Positions 35,812-43,987 of a stretch of 64,000 bases of DNA are shown here, piece by piece (the first letter of the stretch is position 1; each line of letters opens with the position of its first letter). Origin of the DNA: Acidobacteriota bacterium. Lineage in GTDB: Bacteria > Acidobacteriota > Terriglobia > Terriglobales > Acidobacteriaceae. Below the pieces are notes generated by a model, which had not been told where the DNA came from, did not search any database, and was given only the letters and a program-made list of their open reading frames with translations. Location: the NCBI GenBank assembly GCA_021818585.1, contig JAKATU010000065.1:1-64000 (forward strand), read 5' to 3'. A program made the translations under genes and the position numbers.

Positions 35812-36891
35812 TCAAAGCTTCGAAATCTCCTTTCGACCACCCGCTGTCGAAATCTCCGAATTCTCAGTTGGCCTGATTTCAGCAGAGTCCGTCCAGGGTT
35901 CTGAGAAGAAAGGAATCGACAGATACACCATCCGCTTGGCCTCCTTGCGGCCCAGCGCCACCGAATCCAGAATCAGCCCGCAGCCAACCAGAAGAAACGA
36001 AAGTAATACTAATCCCATGGAGAGAATTGCCGTTGGAAGGCGCGGCACCATACCCGTCCGCTCATACTCCAGCAAAACGGGCACAAACAAGCCGATCCCC
36101 GACAGAAGCAGCAGCAGCGATGCGATGGAAAAGACCTGTAACGGGCGTTCCTGCTTGATCAGCCAGACGATGGTGCGCAAAATTCGCAAACCATCCGAAT
36201 AGGTACGCAACTTGGATGCCCCGCCGGCGGTGCGTTCGCCGTACGGAGTGGGCACCTCCGCAAGCGGCACTCTCAACTCCAGCGCATGCACGGTGAGTTC
36301 TGTTTCGATTTCAAAACCCGAAGAAAGAGCCGGGAACGATTTCACAAACCTCCGGCTGAAGACCCGATAGCCAGACAGCATGTCCGTAATACGATTGCCG
36401 AATATGCGGCCAACCATCCCGCTCAGTACAAGATTGCCGGTACGATGACCCCGCCGGTATGCGTCCCGCTCTCTGCTCACCCGAGCGCCGTTTACCATGT
36501 CAAGTCGGTCGTGCAGGAGGGTTCGCACCATTTCAGGCGCTGTCGCCGCGTCGTAAGTCCCATCACCATCCACGAGGACATACACATCCGCTTCCACGTC
36601 GGAAAACATCCGCCGCACAACATTCCCTTTGCCCTGCAAAGACTCGCTGCGGACACACGCTCCCGCTGAGGCTGCCTGCCGTGCCGTCTCGTCCTGAGAG
36701 TTGTTGTCGTAAACATAGATGGCAGCCCCTGGGAGATGGCGGCGAAAGTCGCAAACGACATTGGAAATGGAGGCAGCTTCGTTGTGGCACGGTACGAGCA
36801 CGGCCACCTTCGGAACTTCCTTCGTCTGTAACTCATTTCGCACGGAGTTCGCTTCGCCAATAGAGGGTTCCCAACGGGCCATCAAACGCAT
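35812..36891 (-). CDS. GT2 DPM-like glycosyltransferase with two C-terminal helices
   Basis: Predicted to form a polyprenyl-phosphate sugar. The 359-residue protein has VAVLVPCHNEAASI, IYVYDNNSQDET, YVLVDGDGTYDAATA (DXD), MVNGARV, MLSGYRVFSRRFVKSFP and SGFEIETELTVHA, then membrane helices at about 250-272 and 285-310. A polar tail follows. It could supply the donor for the GT39 enzyme in the same cluster. ATG 36891 is used; an ATG three codons later is also possible. Confidence 0.9.
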   Translation of the reverse strand: MRLMARWEPSIGEANSVRNELQTKEVPKVAVLVPCHNEAASISNVVCDFRRHLPGAAIYVYDNNSQDETARQAASAGACVRSESLQGKGNVVRRMFSDVEADVYVLVDGDGTYDAATAPEMVRTLLHDRLDMVNGARVSRERDAYRRGHRTGNLVLSGMVGRIFGNRITDMLSGYRVFSRRFVKSFPALSSGFEIETELTVHALELRVPLAEVPTPYGERTAGGASKLRTYSDGLRILRTIVWLIKQERPLQVFSIASLLLLLSGIGLFVPVLLEYERTGMVPRLPTAILSMGLVLLSFLLVGCGLILDSVALGRKEAKRMVYLSIPFFSEPWTDSAEIRPTENSEISTAGGRKEISKL

Positions 36892-37004
36892 GGATTCGCA
36901 GAGTAAGGGAAGCTTAACACAGCGTATTTTGCTCTCGCGGTTAAAACGATCGGAGGAACCCCAGCGGGATCAGCACTGACAGAACAAAGCTCCTTGCCAT
37001 ACCT

Positions 37005-37010
37005 TATAAT
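37005..37010 (+). promoter_or_regulatory. -10 element of a possibly leaderless promoter
   Basis: A perfect TATAAT ends eight bases before ATG 37018, so transcription would start at or next to the start codon. The -35 region (GAACAA at 36982-36987, 17-bp spacer) is poor. Confidence 0.45.
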
Positions 37011-37017
37011 CACGACC

Positions 37018-37638
37018 ATGCCCTCGATCGGCGCAACAGTGCGGCGACTGTTTGGCCCCCTGGAGCCCACCGTCTCTGAGTTCTACCGCGGACTATTTGT
37101 TGATCTGGACGAGTTCGCACGAGCAATAAAGTCCTGGGTGCCAGATGCCCACCGAATCCTGGAAGTCGGCTGCGGAGAAGGTGCCATGACTGAAAGGCTT
37201 GTGCTCCATTATCCAGAAGCAGAAATTCTAGGCATTGACATTTCGCCAAGGCTGGGAAGGCTATACAGAGGCCCCAGACGCCTGGTCAAATTTCAGCAGC
37301 GGACGGTTGATGACATTGTGGGGGAAGCCCCACAACACTTTGATCTGGTTGTCCTTGCTGACGTAATGCATCACGTCCAACCAGAAATTCGCCCGGAATT
37401 CTTCCAAAGCGTGGAAGCTGCCTTACTGCCCGGAGGCCACCTTGTATTCAAGGACTGGGAACGAAGCATTTCCCCTCAGCACGCCATCTGCTTTTTCATG
37501 GAAAGATACATCACCGGCGATACCGTGCAGTATTGCGACCTATCCGAGCTCAAAAGCTTCTCACATCTGGCTCTTGCTAATGACAGAAGAATCGGCCCAT
37601 GGAGAAACAATTTGGCTCTACATTATCGCGCGCCTTGA
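37018..37638 (+). CDS. class I SAM-dependent methyltransferase
   Basis: The 206-residue protein has motif I ILEVGCGEGAMTERL, the acidic GIDISPRLG, FDLVVLADVMHHV and LLPGGHLVFKDW. It resembles Methyltransf_23/25 enzymes acting on small molecules or glycans. ATG 37018 is chosen because a TATAAT lies where a TTG 36994 start would put it inside the gene. It is divergent from the GT2 at 36891 and followed by a tRNA gene on the other strand. Confidence 0.87.
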   Translation: MPSIGATVRRLFGPLEPTVSEFYRGLFVDLDEFARAIKSWVPDAHRILEVGCGEGAMTERLVLHYPEAEILGIDISPRLGRLYRGPRRLVKFQQRTVDDIVGEAPQHFDLVVLADVMHHVQPEIRPEFFQSVEAALLPGGHLVFKDWERSISPQHAICFFMERYITGDTVQYCDLSELKSFSHLALANDRRIGPWRNNLALHYRAP

Positions 37639-37675
37639 CGGTACTCGAAGCAGCCATACGGATCGCGATTTTATT

Positions 37676-37750
37676 TGGTGGGCGCAGCAGGATTCGAACC
37701 TACGACTTCCACCGTGTGAAGGTGGCACTCTACCACTGAGTTATGCGCCC
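37676..37750 (-). tRNA. tRNA-Val (anticodon CAC)
   Basis: The minus strand folds into a full cloverleaf: a perfect seven-base acceptor stem GGGCGCA/TGCGCCC, a D arm ACTC/GAGT, an anticodon stem CCACC/GGTGG with loop TTCACAC (anticodon CAC, reading GUG), a T arm with TTCGAAT, and discriminator A. The CCA end is encoded (37676-37678). Confidence 0.96.
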
Positions 37751-37847
37751 GAAAGGGAACCGGGCTGACCGCCCGGCCAAGCTTAGCTTAGCATTGACGC
37801 CCCTGCTTGCCAATGTTCCCGGCCTGTAAAATCAAGAAGCTGATTCC

Positions 37848-38768
37848 ATGACCCAGCGGGAACCCCATTCCGGCCAGCATAAGAAGCCGCCAGGCCCTCG
37901 AACAGACGCGGAACAGGCTCCGAGTCAGTCTGACTGCCCCGATAGCGCCCTCGACGGCAAAACTACCCCCCCTTACGACGAAAAAGCCACTCCCGCGCTG
38001 CAAAATGACCTGTTCCATCTCAATTCCCCCGGGAAATTGTCAGAAAACGATACCGCTCCGCCGCAACTCCAGCCACCCAGCAGGGTTGAAAGCAGTATGG
38101 CAACCCTCGCGCTGGACCCGGTAAAGCCCGCAGGGCAAAAGCCCCATGAGGCTGACCACGCCCACTCCGCCCAAGGCCACGCCGCCGAACTCGACAGCGA
38201 CTCGGCCGTGATGCTCCGCGTCCGCGACGGCGACGAAGCAGCCTTCAGCTTCCTCGTCGAAAAGTACCACCGGCCGATGATTCACTACATGTACCGGATG
38301 ACGCACAACCAGTCCATCGCCGAAGAACTTGCCCAGGAGGTCTTTCTCCGCGTCTATCGCTCGCGCGAAAGCTACCGTGCAGAGGCCCGCTTCTCCACCT
38401 GGCTTTACCGCATCGCCACCAACCTCGGCGTCAACCACGCCCGCGATACCCGCCACGAGCGCGCCGCGTACACCATCTACCTCGACGAGAGGGATCCCGA
38501 GACCGGCACCACGCCCGACGTGGCCGACTGCAGCCCCAGCGCCGAGCAGGATCTCGTCCGCGAGGAGCGCATGATGTCGATCCGCAAACATGTGATGGCG
38601 CTGCCCGAGAGACAGCGCAATGCCGTGCTGATGCACAAGTACCAAGGGCTCGACTATCGCCAGATCGGCGAAGTGCTCAGGCTGAGTGAGTCCGCCACAA
38701 AATCGCTGCTCTTCCGCGCTTACCAAACGCTCAGGGAACGGCTCAAAGGATTTGTAGAAGAATATTGA
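37848..38768 (+). CDS. ECF-type sigma factor with long disordered N-terminus
   Basis: Alternative RNA polymerase sigma factor. Region 2 (about residues 118-190) has RDGDEAAFSFLVEKYHRPM, AEELAQEVFLRVYRSRESY and FSTWLYRIATNLGVNHAR; region 4 (about 235-295) has LPERQRNAVLMHKYQGLDYRQIGEVL. The first 115 residues are Pro/Gln/Ser-rich and disordered. ATG 38097 would give a 223-residue protein of ordinary length, but neither start has a strong SD. It is followed by its likely anti-sigma factor. Confidence 0.9.
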   Translation: MTQREPHSGQHKKPPGPRTDAEQAPSQSDCPDSALDGKTTPPYDEKATPALQNDLFHLNSPGKLSENDTAPPQLQPPSRVESSMATLALDPVKPAGQKPHEADHAHSAQGHAAELDSDSAVMLRVRDGDEAAFSFLVEKYHRPMIHYMYRMTHNQSIAEELAQEVFLRVYRSRESYRAEARFSTWLYRIATNLGVNHARDTRHERAAYTIYLDERDPETGTTPDVADCSPSAEQDLVREERMMSIRKHVMALPERQRNAVLMHKYQGLDYRQIGEVLRLSESATKSLLFRAYQTLRERLKGFVEEY

Positions 38769-38776
38769 GGAACACC

Positions 38777-39280
38777 ATGACTTGCCGAAACATGAAATCC
38801 CATCTGGAGGAGATGCTGCTCGGGCTCGAACACGCATCGCAGGCCGCGCGCGAACACCTCGCCGCATGCGAAGCCTGCCGGCGCGAACTCTCTGCCATGC
38901 AGGCCACCCTCACGCTGCTCGATGAGTGGCAGGCCCCCGCGGCAAATCCGTACTTCACCACCCGCATGCAGGCCCTCCTGCGCGAGGAAAAAGCAAAGCA
39001 GCCCGCCGGCTGGATCGAGCGCCTCCGCATGCGAATGCTGCTCACTAATCGCACCGCTCGGCCCGTGGCTGCAGTCGCGCTGGCCCTCGCGCTGCTCATC
39101 GGGGGCGGCACCTATGCCGGCGTTCAGTCCATCGCCAGCCGGCAATCGGTCGTCGTGCCCAAATCTGCCACCTTGCGCGATCTCCAGTCCCTCGACCAGA
39201 ATGCGGAAGTCTTCCAGCAGTTGAACGACATCGATCAGTACAGCGCCGGCAGCAACTCGTCCAGCACCGGCACAATGTAA
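38777..39280 (+). CDS. zinc-binding (ZAS) anti-sigma factor
   Basis: The 167-residue membrane protein should hold the adjacent ECF sigma factor inactive. The HLAACEAC motif (His27, Cys31, Cys34) is the HxxxCxxC zinc-binding anti-sigma signature, followed by one membrane helix at about 93-112 and a periplasmic tail of about 55 residues. GAGGA five bases before ATG 38777 sets the start; a TTG at 38765 would overlap the sigma gene stop. Confidence 0.9.
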   Translation: MTCRNMKSHLEEMLLGLEHASQAAREHLAACEACRRELSAMQATLTLLDEWQAPAANPYFTTRMQALLREEKAKQPAGWIERLRMRMLLTNRTARPVAAVALALALLIGGGTYAGVQSIASRQSVVVPKSATLRDLQSLDQNAEVFQQLNDIDQYSAGSNSSSTGTM

Positions 39281-39374
39281 CTATCACAGTTACAATTATC
39301 AGAGGTAAGGCCCGCAGACAACAAGGAGCCGAAAAGCATTACACTGAGTCTGGTTCTATCGGAGACCGAAAGAA

Positions 39375-40139
39375 ATGAAAGGATGCGCCATAGCCCGTTT
39401 CACCCAGGCGGCGACGCCCTCCGGGTTGCGCCGCAAGCACGGCCCTGATCGCTCTCACCTCCGTGCGCGCCTTTTCGCTCCGATGGCCGTGCTTCCGCTT
39501 CTGCTCATCCTCGCGCTGCCCGCCCATGCACGCCCCTGGCAGCGTCACGGCGAGCCTGGTCCCAACCCCGGCATGGGAGCGCGTGGCCACTGGAACGGCG
39601 GTGGAGGCTTTCAGCACCAGAACTTTCCTCGCCAACAGCAATTCAGGCAAAACCGCGGTAACTACATGCGCGCCCGGCAGCGCCCCGGCGCGGAGCATCT
39701 GCCGCAGTGGTACCGGCAGCACCAGAAGCTGAACTTCCAGCAGCAGGAGCGCGCCCTGCGCCGCCAGCCCGGCTTCAACAAACTCAGCCCGGCACAGCGC
39801 CGGCGCGTGCTCAATCGTCTGCGCTTCCTTGACTCGCAGCCGCCCGCCGTTCGCGAGCGCATCATGGCGCGCAACGAGGCCTTCGAGCGCCTCTCACCAG
39901 AGCGCAAGCAGGAGGTCCGCGCCGCAGCCCAGGCCTTCCAGCACATGCCCATCTACCGCAAACAGCAACTGGGCCGCGCCTTCAACACCCTGCGCACGCT
40001 GCCGCCCCAGCAGCGCGACAAAATCCTCCACTCCGCGCGATTCCGCGACCAGTACTCCCCGCGCGAACGCCACATCCTCAGCAACCTGCTCTCCATCGAA
40101 CCGTACCAGCCACAACGGCCGCCCGCGCCACAGCGCTGA
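39375..40139 (+). CDS. DUF3106 secreted protein
   Basis: A 254-residue protein with an N-terminal hydrophobic signal (MAVLPLLLILALPAHA at about 37-52), then a Gly/Gln/His-rich segment and the Arg/Pro-rich DUF3106 region with repeats such as LSPAQRRRVLNRLRFLDSQPP and LSPERKQEVRAAAQ. Family function is unknown. An internal ATG at codon 37 would give a cleaner signal peptide. It follows the ECF sigma/anti-sigma pair by 95 bp and may share its regulation. Confidence 0.82.
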   Translation: MKGCAIARFTQAATPSGLRRKHGPDRSHLRARLFAPMAVLPLLLILALPAHARPWQRHGEPGPNPGMGARGHWNGGGGFQHQNFPRQQQFRQNRGNYMRARQRPGAEHLPQWYRQHQKLNFQQQERALRRQPGFNKLSPAQRRRVLNRLRFLDSQPPAVRERIMARNEAFERLSPERKQEVRAAAQAFQHMPIYRKQQLGRAFNTLRTLPPQQRDKILHSARFRDQYSPRERHILSNLLSIEPYQPQRPPAPQR

Positions 40140-40156
40140 GCCACGCAACGGCGCCT

Positions 40157-41977
40157 CTACTGAGCCGCGCGTTTCCGCGCCAGGGACAACTCCAGTCCGG
40201 CCACTACTTCCCGGCCAGGCATCTGCACGCCTTCCACCTCCTGGTAGCCGGTATTCGTAATGTTGCTCAGCCGCACGTATGGCCGCAGCCGTCCATTCTC
40301 CTTCGCAAACGCCAACCCCCACACCGCGTAAGGGCTCTGCTGATATCGCTCGGTCACGCCGATTCGCGTTTCCAGCAGATACCCCGCGCTCCAGGTATGC
40401 GTGCCCACCAGGCTCGCGTTGTTCACCGGGTAATTGAACACGTAGCGCGACTGCAATCCACCCAGCACGCTCTGCGCTCCGGTCAGCAGCGTCCATGAGG
40501 CTTTGATCTCATTTGCATCGTTCACACGCCAGTCTGCCGCATTCTCCCATCCCGTAAACCGGAAGTTGCTCAGGTTCGTCGCCTCGTATTTCGAATTCGC
40601 ATTCGGACGCACGTAGTCAATCGTCTGGTGCTGCAGCGAGGTAAACACGGTCGACTCCACGAAGAACCTCGCGCTCGCAAACCAGTCCACGCCGCCCTCA
40701 AAGTTCCAGGCCGACTCAGGCTTCAGGTTCGGATTGCCCACCGTCGCCGGATCACTGTAGTAAAGGTCCAGGTAAGTCGGCAGCCGGAACCCGTACCCCG
40801 CCGCAGCCCGCAGCCTTACGCGCGGCCGCACAAAGTAGCCGCCTTCCACCATCGGGCTAGTCACGGTGTATCCGCCGCTGATAATCTCCTGCCGTAACCC
40901 CGCGCTCACGCTCGCCTTGCCTGCGTTCCACGTTCCATCCAGGTAGCCCGCGCCCCAGTTCCGCGCGTGCACGCCAAGGTTGTTGCTGTGAATGCCATCC
41001 CCATCGCCCTCCAGCCCATAAAACAGCTTCAGGTCCGAGCCAATCGCATCATGACGCCGCAGCGCCGCCTGCCAACTCGTGTCGATATGGTTGTTCTCAT
41101 AAATCGCCGGCTGGTTACGAAACAGCACAAACTCATCCGTGTGTCGCCGATATCCAAACGCCGCCTGCGTCCTGTGTCCAAGATCCTGATCGATCGATGC
41201 AAACCACCCCTTCGTCCGCTCATACGAAGGAAAATTTCCGTAAAACTGGTTCGCGCCAAACGAGCGATCATCGCCCGCCAGCAGAACGTCCGTTTCGCCC
41301 AGCACGCTCTGCCAGCGCGACTCCGACGAAGCCTCCTCGTTCCGATAGTCGCGGTCGTACATGAATCCGGACGAAAAATTCCTTTGCCCGGCCAGCATCT
41401 CGCTCCATTTGCGACCCACCGCCGTGGCCACCGCCGCCTGCTCGTTCTCGCCGTAGTTGCCGCCCCCGGCGCGCAGTAGCAGCGCGTCATATGTAGGCGT
41501 CGCTGTTACAAAATCCACTACACCGCCAATCGCGTCAGAGCCATACAGCGTCGACCCCGCTCCGTGCAGCACGTCGATGCTGCGCACTGCGGCCAGCGGC
41601 ACTGGAATATCCATGTTGTTATGCGAGGTCTCCGCATCGTCGATCCGAAACCCGTTCAGCAGCACCAGCGTCTGCTCAAATGAAGTTCCATCAATCGAAA
41701 TGTCCGCCTGACTGCCGCCGGCGCCGCGCTGCTCCACAAATGTGGAAGCATCGGTCCGCAGGTAATCCTCCGCCGTGGAGTACGCCAGTGGATGCTTCTC
41801 CGTGTTCAAAACCGCCGTCGAGCGATTCGACTCACCCAGTGCCACCGGCTCAGGATTGCCCACCACCACCACCGTCGTCGATACCGGCGAGATCGGGCTG
41901 TTTTCCTTTTTCGATGGCTTGCTTTGCGCGTAGACAGAAACTGCCGCCAGCAGCGGCAGATACCAGAGTTTTTTCAT
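40157..41977 (-). CDS. TonB-dependent outer-membrane receptor (BtuB/CirA-like)
   Basis: A 606-residue beta-barrel importer. It has a signal peptide (1-17), a TonB-box-like TTVVVVG, and a plug domain with VEQRGAGGSQADISIDGTSFEQTLVLLNG-type motifs and IDVLHGAGSTLYGSDAIGG. A 22-stranded-type barrel ends in a basic tail (LARKRAAQ) rather than the usual terminal Phe. The substrate is unknown. No cobalamin riboswitch or siderophore gene is visible near it. AAGGA directly precedes ATG. Confidence 0.92.
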   Translation of the reverse strand: MKKLWYLPLLAAVSVYAQSKPSKKENSPISPVSTTVVVVGNPEPVALGESNRSTAVLNTEKHPLAYSTAEDYLRTDASTFVEQRGAGGSQADISIDGTSFEQTLVLLNGFRIDDAETSHNNMDIPVPLAAVRSIDVLHGAGSTLYGSDAIGGVVDFVTATPTYDALLLRAGGGNYGENEQAAVATAVGRKWSEMLAGQRNFSSGFMYDRDYRNEEASSESRWQSVLGETDVLLAGDDRSFGANQFYGNFPSYERTKGWFASIDQDLGHRTQAAFGYRRHTDEFVLFRNQPAIYENNHIDTSWQAALRRHDAIGSDLKLFYGLEGDGDGIHSNNLGVHARNWGAGYLDGTWNAGKASVSAGLRQEIISGGYTVTSPMVEGGYFVRPRVRLRAAAGYGFRLPTYLDLYYSDPATVGNPNLKPESAWNFEGGVDWFASARFFVESTVFTSLQHQTIDYVRPNANSKYEATNLSNFRFTGWENAADWRVNDANEIKASWTLLTGAQSVLGGLQSRYVFNYPVNNASLVGTHTWSAGYLLETRIGVTERYQQSPYAVWGLAFAKENGRLRPYVRLSNITNTGYQEVEGVQMPGREVVAGLELSLARKRAAQ

Positions 41978-42171
41978 TCCTTAGCTAGCATGCCCGAGCT
42001 GAAGCATTCTGTCACCTGCCCCGAGCCCCCTTCAACCGGCTATAGCATTTTAACTTCACACCGTCCATACACACTTCTCTCCACTTCGCTCGGCAGGCAA
42101 TCGATTTTGCCCTGTTGTCAGTTACAATTGCGAACCGCATCCCTGCTAATAAAAAATTTGCCCTTTGCCCA

Positions 42172-42205
42172 CAAAAAATAAAGAGCGGGAAGGTTCTCCC
42201 GCTCT
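42172..42205 (-). terminator. rho-independent terminator of the DUF3300 gene
   Basis: On the minus strand AGAGCGGGA pairs with TCCCGCTCT around a six-base loop and is followed by TTATTTTTT. It ends 23 nt after the DUF3300 stop and lies upstream of the TonB-receptor gene. Confidence 0.88.
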
Positions 42206-42227
42206 CTATCCAATCGGTCAATCCAGT

Positions 42228-43820
42228 CTATCGCCTTCCATGCCCATGCCCGTTGTTCTGGTTGTTCGGGTGTCCTTGTGAATGATTCGGCTGATGGTTG
42301 TTATTTTGCGGACGGTTGTACTGTCTTCCATGGAATTGCCGTCCCTGGTTCTGGGGTCGTTGGCCGTGGTTGAAGTTCTGTTGCGGCCGCTGATTGAAAT
42401 GCTGCTGTGGCCGCTGATTAAAATTCTGTTGCGGCTGGTAGCGCTTCTGCGGCCGGTTCTGGAACGGCTGCCGCTGGTTGAAGTTCTGCTGCGGCTGCGC
42501 TCGGAACTGCTGCTGCGGACGGTTATAGGTCTGCGGGGCATGGTTGAAATTCGGCTGGTTACGGAATTGCTGTGAATTCTGACGATTGAATTTCTGCTGC
42601 GGCCGCTGATTAAAGTTCTGCTGGTTATGGAACGGTTGCTGATGATTGAAATTCTGCTGGTTCCGCTGGTTGAAGTTCTGTTGCGGCTGCTGGTGGAAGT
42701 TCTGCTGCTGGCCGTTCTGGAACTGCCGGTACTGCGGCGCGCGCTGGAAGTTCGGATTCTGCCGTCCCTGGAACTGGTTCTGCCGGTTAAATCCGCGTGC
42801 ATGCCCGTTGTTGTTCCGCTGGAAATCCCTCCGCGCATAGTGCCGGTCGAAATCCCCAAAGTGTCCGCGGTTAAAGACGGAGCGGCTCCGAGAAATGTAA
42901 CGGTCACGGCCGTAATACACCTCACGCCGATCCCAGTTCGGATGCCAGTGTCCCCAACCCCAGCCCCAGTGGGAGAACGCGCCAATCGCGATGCCAAATC
43001 CAAAACCGAGCGCGGTGCCGCCAATGTACACACCCTGGGGCGGTGCAGGCCGATAGTACTGATACCAAGGATGAATTACCGGTCCATACACATTCCACGG
43101 ATCGTAGTAAGGCACGTACACCACGTCCGGGTTCGCCGGCATAATTGAGATGTACTGCGGCGAATAGTCCACATACATCTGCGACGAAGAGCGCAGGTAG
43201 CCGGAGTCATACGCCTGCTGCCGCATCGCCTGCACCGCTTCCATCACATCCTGCGGCTGGTTGTAGTACGCGTTGCCTAGCTGCGTCGTCCAATCCAGAT
43301 TCTGCGCCATGTTATCCAGCACCGATGGAAACGCCGTCAGCGACTTCACGCTTGGATCCCACGGCATGCTGTTCGCCATCTGCGCTACCTGGTCCGGACC
43401 ATAACCCTGGTACGACTGCATCCAGCGGTCCGCGTCCACCACCTGCGTCGGATACGTCGAAGCCGCCAGCACCTGCGCCACCAGCGCGTCAGGATACAGC
43501 GCAATCGGCGCCACCAGTTGATCCAGTTGGTCGGGGCTCAGCGGCCCATAGTAGCTCGACTGCACGTATTGCTGGCCGTACTGCTGACCGTATTGCGGGT
43601 TGTACTGCTGACCATACTGCTGGTTATAAGGCTGGTTGTACTGTTGATTGGGTGGCGGCGGAGCGTACTGCCCATAGCTCTGCGCATACACATCGCCAAT
43701 CCCCATCGGAAGCATCAGGTACACAAGCGCCAGCGCCAGCCCGCGGCGCAACAGATCTGCCGGGCCCGGCTGGGAAAAACTGCGCTCATTGCTGCTAACG
43801 GGCTGTGGATTCGTAGTCAT
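42228..43820 (-). CDS. DUF3300 protein with a Q/N/F-rich C-terminal half
   Basis: The 530-residue protein has a signal-type helix (about 27-46) and a Tyr/Gln/Pro-rich segment. The DUF3300 domain follows (LDQLVAPIALYPDALVAQVLAASTYP ... VVYVPYYDPW ... HPWYQYY), then a Gly/Trp-rich stretch (SHWGWGWGHWHP) and about 200 residues of low complexity with repeated PQQNFNQR-like units. Function is unknown. ATG 43820 with GAGGA five bases upstream is preferred to upstream starts at 43832 and 43865. Confidence 0.87.
   Translation of the reverse strand: MTTNPQPVSSNERSFSQPGPADLLRRGLALALVYLMLPMGIGDVYAQSYGQYAPPPPNQQYNQPYNQQYGQQYNPQYGQQYGQQYVQSSYYGPLSPDQLDQLVAPIALYPDALVAQVLAASTYPTQVVDADRWMQSYQGYGPDQVAQMANSMPWDPSVKSLTAFPSVLDNMAQNLDWTTQLGNAYYNQPQDVMEAVQAMRQQAYDSGYLRSSSQMYVDYSPQYISIMPANPDVVYVPYYDPWNVYGPVIHPWYQYYRPAPPQGVYIGGTALGFGFGIAIGAFSHWGWGWGHWHPNWDRREVYYGRDRYISRSRSVFNRGHFGDFDRHYARRDFQRNNNGHARGFNRQNQFQGRQNPNFQRAPQYRQFQNGQQQNFHQQPQQNFNQRNQQNFNHQQPFHNQQNFNQRPQQKFNRQNSQQFRNQPNFNHAPQTYNRPQQQFRAQPQQNFNQRQPFQNRPQKRYQPQQNFNQRPQQHFNQRPQQNFNHGQRPQNQGRQFHGRQYNRPQNNNHQPNHSQGHPNNQNNGHGHGRR
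42340..42770 (-). repeat. imperfect tandem repeats encoding PQQNFNQR-like units
   Basis: At least nine variants of an 8-13 residue unit (PQQNFNQR, NQQNFNHQ, PQQKFNRQ, PQQHFNQR) occur inside the DUF3300 gene. The DNA repeats are imperfect, so the pattern is kept mainly at protein level. Confidence 0.75.
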
Positions 43821-43987
43821 AAAAGTCCTCATTCCTGTGGCCGCGTCAACATTCTGCAGCACCACTAGGAATACACCTCATATGACACTCCACGATATCC
43901 CGAAGTTTCTAAAAATCGGCATGCAGCGCCCACAACCTTAAGACTTCATTCAGCTTTCTCGCATCCACAACACTACAGCCGCGCCCC

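Noticed and set aside
41978..42170. Cobalamin riboswitch upstream of the TonB-dependent receptor
   Set aside because: No B12 box or conserved core was recognisable; only scattered GC-rich similarity.
42218..43033. Arg/Ser/Thr-rich 271-codon frame inside the DUF3300 gene
   Set aside because: A frame shifted by one through the Q/N-rich repeats; the repeats keep other frames open.
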